Source: an uncultured Acidobacteriota bacterium
GTDB lineage: Bacteria > Acidobacteriota > Terriglobia > Bryobacterales > Bryobacteraceae
Direction of reading: 5' to 3'
Assembly: GCA_937952345.1 (NCBI GenBank)
Contig: CALFYN010000377.1
Location: 1 to 7,771 of the forward strand
Length of the DNA: 7,771 nucleotides
Shown here: positions 5,971 to 7,771 of the stretch, piece after piece
How the letters are laid out: each line of letters starts with the position of its first letter
How positions within the stretch are numbered: position 1 is the stretch's first letter
Made by a program: the position numbers and the translations under genes
The notes under the pieces: generated by a model
What the model was told of the DNA's origin: nothing
The model's database searches: none
The model's input: only the letters and a program-made list of their open reading frames with translations

Positions 5971-7344
5971 ATGCGTCTGTTTCTGTTTCTTGTGGCGATG
6001 GTCCTGCCGGCGGCGGAGAAAGCCGATTGGATCTGGAGCGCCGGACATGTCATCACGATGGACAGTGCCCGCCGTGTGATCGTGGATGGCGCCGTCGCCG
6101 TACGGGGGGACCGCATTATCGGTGTGGGCACGCGCAGCGAAATCGACGCCAGGTTCAAAGCTGCGAAACGGATTGACCGCCGGGACGCGGTGATCGCTCC
6201 GGGGCTGATCGACACGCATACCCACGCACCGATGTCCCTGTTTCGCGGCCTGGCCGACGACCGCCGCCTGCAGGAGTGGCTGGAGAAGTTCATCTTTCCC
6301 GCCGAAGCGAAGAATGTCGATGCCGAGTTCGTGCGCTGGGGCACGCGGTTGGCTTGTTTGGAGATGGTGCTGAGCGGCACCACCACGTACACCGATATGT
6401 ACTACTTCGAAGAGGTCATCGCGGAGGAAACGAAAGCAGCCGGCCTACGTGGGGTTTTGGGCCAGACGGTGATCGGCTTTCCTGTGCCGGACGCGAAGAC
6501 TCCACAAGAAGGCCTGGCCCGCACGGAACGGTTCCTGGAACGCTTTCGCAACGATCCGCTGATCGTCCCGGCACCCGCTCCGCATGCCGTGTACACTACT
6601 CCGGACGAAATCCTGCGCGGCGCTCGGGCGCTGGCGAACAAATACAACGTGCCGATGCTGATTCATCTTTCGGAGACCAAAAGGGAGAATCACGACCTGC
6701 GGGCCAAGCGCAATATGACGCCGACGCAGTTGCTGGAGTCGCTGGGCGCGCTGGAGGGCCGTACGCTGGGTGCGCACGGGGTTTGGCTGGATGATGGTGA
6801 TCTGGCCATCCTCAAGCGGCGCGGCGTGGGATTGGCGCATTGCCCTTCGAGCAATTCGAAGCTCGCCAGCGGTGTGGCGCGCGTGCCGCATATTCTGCAA
6901 CTGGGCATTGCCATGGGGCTGGGCACCGATGGATTCGCGGGGAGCAACAACGACGCCAATCTCTTTGAGGAGATGGATCTGGCGGCCAAGATGCAGAAGG
7001 TCACTTCGCTGAATCCTGAGTTGTTGCCCGCACAACAGGCGCTGGAGATGGCTACGATTGTTGGTGCGCGTGCTCTCGGGCTGGACAAGGAGATTGGTTC
7101 GCTCGAAAGCGGCAAACGCGCGGATATGATTTTGGTACGGACGGACGCTCCGCATGCGGTTCCGATGTACAACGTGGTTTCGCAGATGGTCTATGCGCTG
7201 AAGGGCAGCGATGTGAACGACGTGATGGTGAACGGCCGGATGGTGGTGAAAGAGAGAAGAGTGCTGACGCTCGATGCGGGGAAAATTTTGGCGAAAGCGC
7301 GGGAGTACCGGCAAAAGATTGCACAGAGTGTGGGGTTGCGGTAG
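5971..7344 (+). CDS. Exported amidohydrolase, MTA/SAH deaminase / chlorohydrolase-like
   Basis: A 457-residue enzyme of the amidohydrolase superfamily. The usual metal-site residues are visible: APGLIDTHTHAPM with His83 and His85, MLIHLSET with His232 and Glu235, LGAHGVWLDD with His269, and MGLGTDGFAGSNND with Asp320. His205 (APHAVYTT) and AHCPSSNSKLASGVA (289-303) are typical of the 5-methylthioadenosine/S-adenosylhomocysteine deaminase and triazine chlorohydrolase branch. The C-terminal part (GSLESGKRADMILVRTD...VMVNGRMVV) rebuilds the small beta-sandwich. The expected reaction is hydrolytic deamination of an adenosine-type or other amino-heterocycle; the substrate is not decided. The frame is open from a GTG at 5884, but ATG 5971 gives a signal peptide (MRLFLFLVAMVLPAA-EK) and removes 29 residues unlike the family. 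Export is unusual for this branch. Divergent from ThuA, with an 89-base gap; only a weak GGA precedes the start. Confidence 0.88.
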   Translation: MRLFLFLVAMVLPAAEKADWIWSAGHVITMDSARRVIVDGAVAVRGDRIIGVGTRSEIDARFKAAKRIDRRDAVIAPGLIDTHTHAPMSLFRGLADDRRLQEWLEKFIFPAEAKNVDAEFVRWGTRLACLEMVLSGTTTYTDMYYFEEVIAEETKAAGLRGVLGQTVIGFPVPDAKTPQEGLARTERFLERFRNDPLIVPAPAPHAVYTTPDEILRGARALANKYNVPMLIHLSETKRENHDLRAKRNMTPTQLLESLGALEGRTLGAHGVWLDDGDLAILKRRGVGLAHCPSSNSKLASGVARVPHILQLGIAMGLGTDGFAGSNNDANLFEEMDLAAKMQKVTSLNPELLPAQQALEMATIVGARALGLDKEIGSLESGKRADMILVRTDAPHAVPMYNVVSQMVYALKGSDVNDVMVNGRMVVKERRVLTLDAGKILAKAREYRQKIAQSVGLR

Positions 7345-7357
7345 CTCCCTACCCCCA
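7331..7357 (+). terminator. Possible hairpin overlapping the amidohydrolase stop codon
   Basis: GGTAG-CTCC-CTACC (7340-7353) is a perfect 5-base-pair stem with a 4-base loop, and the stop codon lies within it. TGGG (7331-7334) can pair with CCCA (7354-7357) outside a one-sided 5-base bulge. No run of T follows (the next bases are TCAGCATCC), so it is not a standard intrinsic terminator. It could be a weak or Rho-assisted end, or a 3'-end stabilising hairpin. Confidence 0.3.
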
Positions 7358-7369
7358 TCAGCATCCGGA

Positions 7370-7399
7370 GTATCCCCTCTATTCCCTTTACGTATCCCC
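7370..7399. repeat. Direct repeat GTATCCCC, two copies 22 bases apart
   Basis: GTATCCCC occurs at 7370-7377 and 7392-7399, start to start 22 bases, close to two helical turns, so both copies would face the same side of the DNA. They sit in a pyrimidine-rich stretch upstream of the AT-rich part of the intergenic region. This spacing fits an activator-type binding site for the downstream secreted-protein gene, but no protein is known to me for this motif, and chance repetition in a C/T-rich stretch is a fair alternative. Confidence 0.3.
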
Positions 7400-7405
7400 A
7401 ACATT

Positions 7406-7454
7406 AAATTCGAAATCCAAATTGAGACAGTACTTCCCGTAATGGGACTATCTC
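7406..7454 (+). promoter_or_regulatory. AT-rich promoter-like region with overlapping inverted repeat, upstream of the secreted-protein gene
   Basis: Three tandem AT-rich hexamers or heptamers (AAATTCG, AAATCC, AAATTG; 7406-7424) run into TTGAGA (7422-7427), a five-of-six match to the TTGACA -35 box. A poor -10 candidate, GACTAT, lies 18 bases further on (7446-7451). The same stretch forms an imperfect inverted repeat: GAGACAGT (7424-7431) and CCC (7436-7438) against GGG (7444-7446) and ACTATCTC (7447-7454), with loop GTAAT, a 4-base bulge and one mismatch. It may be an operator covering the promoter. The position, 56-104 bases before the start codon, fits a promoter, but the weak -10 keeps this tentative. 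Confidence 0.35.
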
Positions 7455-7495
7455 GATGAAGCTCGAAAACATTCTTCGGGAAATTTGTTCATCGA
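7453..7495 (+). repeat. Nested inverted repeat in the probable leader of the secreted-protein gene
   Basis: TCGATGAA (7453-7460) is matched perfectly by TTCATCGA (7488-7495) around 27 bases. Inside it CGAA (7464-7467) and TTCG (7475-7478) can pair with a 7-base loop. The outer arm ends three bases before the ribosome-binding site GGGAGA (7499-7504). If transcribed, this would be a stem just upstream of the translation start; as DNA, it could be a spaced operator. An 8-base perfect match at this distance is more than expected by chance in so short a region, but a function is not shown. Confidence 0.4.
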
Positions 7496-7509
7496 CACGG
7501 GAGAGATCC

Positions 7510-7771
7510 ATGCGGTTCATGCATGTTTGTTTGGTTGCGGTGTCAGTGATTGCGCTGGCGGTTGTGCCGGCGGCGGGCGCGGTGTTCACCGACCGCGCGA
7601 CGTGGGAGGCTGCCCTGGCGAGCCGGCAGGATATCAGCTTCAACGCGTTGGCAACGGGTAGCGCTTTCAATGTGACGCAGGGGAGCGGGGCTGATACGGT
7701 ATTTTTCGCTCCCATGGGTGCGATGTTTGTGGAAGTTGTGGGGAACTCGTACGGCAACTCCTGCGACATCC
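7510..7771 (+). CDS. Secreted protein of unknown function, N-terminal part (possibly PEP-CTERM type)
   Basis: An open frame runs from ATG 7510 to the right edge (87 codons, no stop). MRFMHVCLVAVSVIALAVVP then AAGA-VF is a clear signal peptide with cleavage near residue 24. The mature start, VFTDRATWEAALASRQDISF followed by NALATG, resembles the N-termini of many secreted PEP-CTERM-anchored proteins (a xFTDRAxxEAAL...xxxF pattern), and Gly, Ser, Thr, Asn and Val are frequent. The sorting signal itself would be at the C-terminus beyond the window, so this is unproven. It has the clearest ribosome-binding site in the window, GGGAGA at 7499-7504, five bases before the ATG, and a structured leader upstream. 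It is 165 bases from the amidohydrolase and probably a separate transcription unit. Confidence 0.72.
   Translation, partial: MRFMHVCLVAVSVIALAVVPAAGAVFTDRATWEAALASRQDISFNALATGSAFNVTQGSGADTVFFAPMGAMFVEVVGNSYGNSCDI

Noticed and set aside
5213..6079. Plus-strand open frame (288 codons) opposite ThuA, rich in Val, Gly and Glu
   Set aside because: The low-complexity V/G/E/D composition is a typical complement artefact of the ThuA gene, whose own product has conserved motifs. It also runs across the divergent intergenic region into the amidohydrolase gene.
7404..7769. Minus-strand open frame (121 codons) over the right end
   Set aside because: It is antisense to the secreted-protein start, which has a signal peptide and a good ribosome-binding site; the minus product shows no domain.

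Overview
This is a GC-rich (by eye a little over 60 %) bacterial chromosomal window. The gene mix suggests an acidobacterium of the Solibacter/Bryobacter type: an exported PQQ-like beta-propeller protein with a WPSFRGPDASG N-terminus, an exported ThuA-domain protein, an exported amidohydrolase and a secreted protein beginning with an FTDRATWEAAL-type N-terminus. Planctomycetes or Verrucomicrobia share some of these families. The assignment is an inference from protein style, not from a marker gene.

Layout. (1) 1-352, minus strand: a TetR/AcrR-family repressor, cut by the left edge. (2) 353-454: a divergent intergenic region holding three abutting TTAGTG..GCTAA palindromes, the likely operator array of that repressor, then a small GTTCC/GGAAC palindrome. 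(3) 455-5062, plus strand: a four-gene block with gaps of 14 nt, 2 nt and a 4-nt overlap. It encodes a PLP-dependent serine/threonine dehydratase, an ABC-F ATPase, an exported PQQ-like beta-propeller protein and an exported endonuclease/exonuclease/phosphatase (EEP) family hydrolase. (4) 5066-5881, minus strand: an exported ThuA-domain protein whose stop codon lies three bases from that of the EEP gene. (5) 5971-7344, plus strand: an exported metal-dependent amidohydrolase of the MTA/SAH-deaminase/chlorohydrolase type, divergent from thuA. (6) 7345-7509: an AT-rich, pyrimidine-rich intergenic region with direct repeats and nested inverted repeats. (7) 7510-7771, plus strand: the start of a secreted protein, possibly of the PEP-CTERM type, cut by the right edge.

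How the genes may work together. The TetR array is placed to control both its own gene and the block starting with the dehydratase. The last two genes of the block (propeller and EEP hydrolase) overlap by ATGA and both carry signal peptides, so they probably form an exported pair. Four consecutive genes (PQQ-like, EEP, ThuA, amidohydrolase) encode exported proteins of hydrolytic or scaffold type, which points to periplasmic or surface breakdown of an unidentified substrate. I see no mobile element, tRNA, rRNA, CRISPR array or clear defence system, and no feature that by itself shows a new biological system. The best leads are the operator array, the exported deaminase-like enzyme, and the structured region in front of the right-hand secreted protein.
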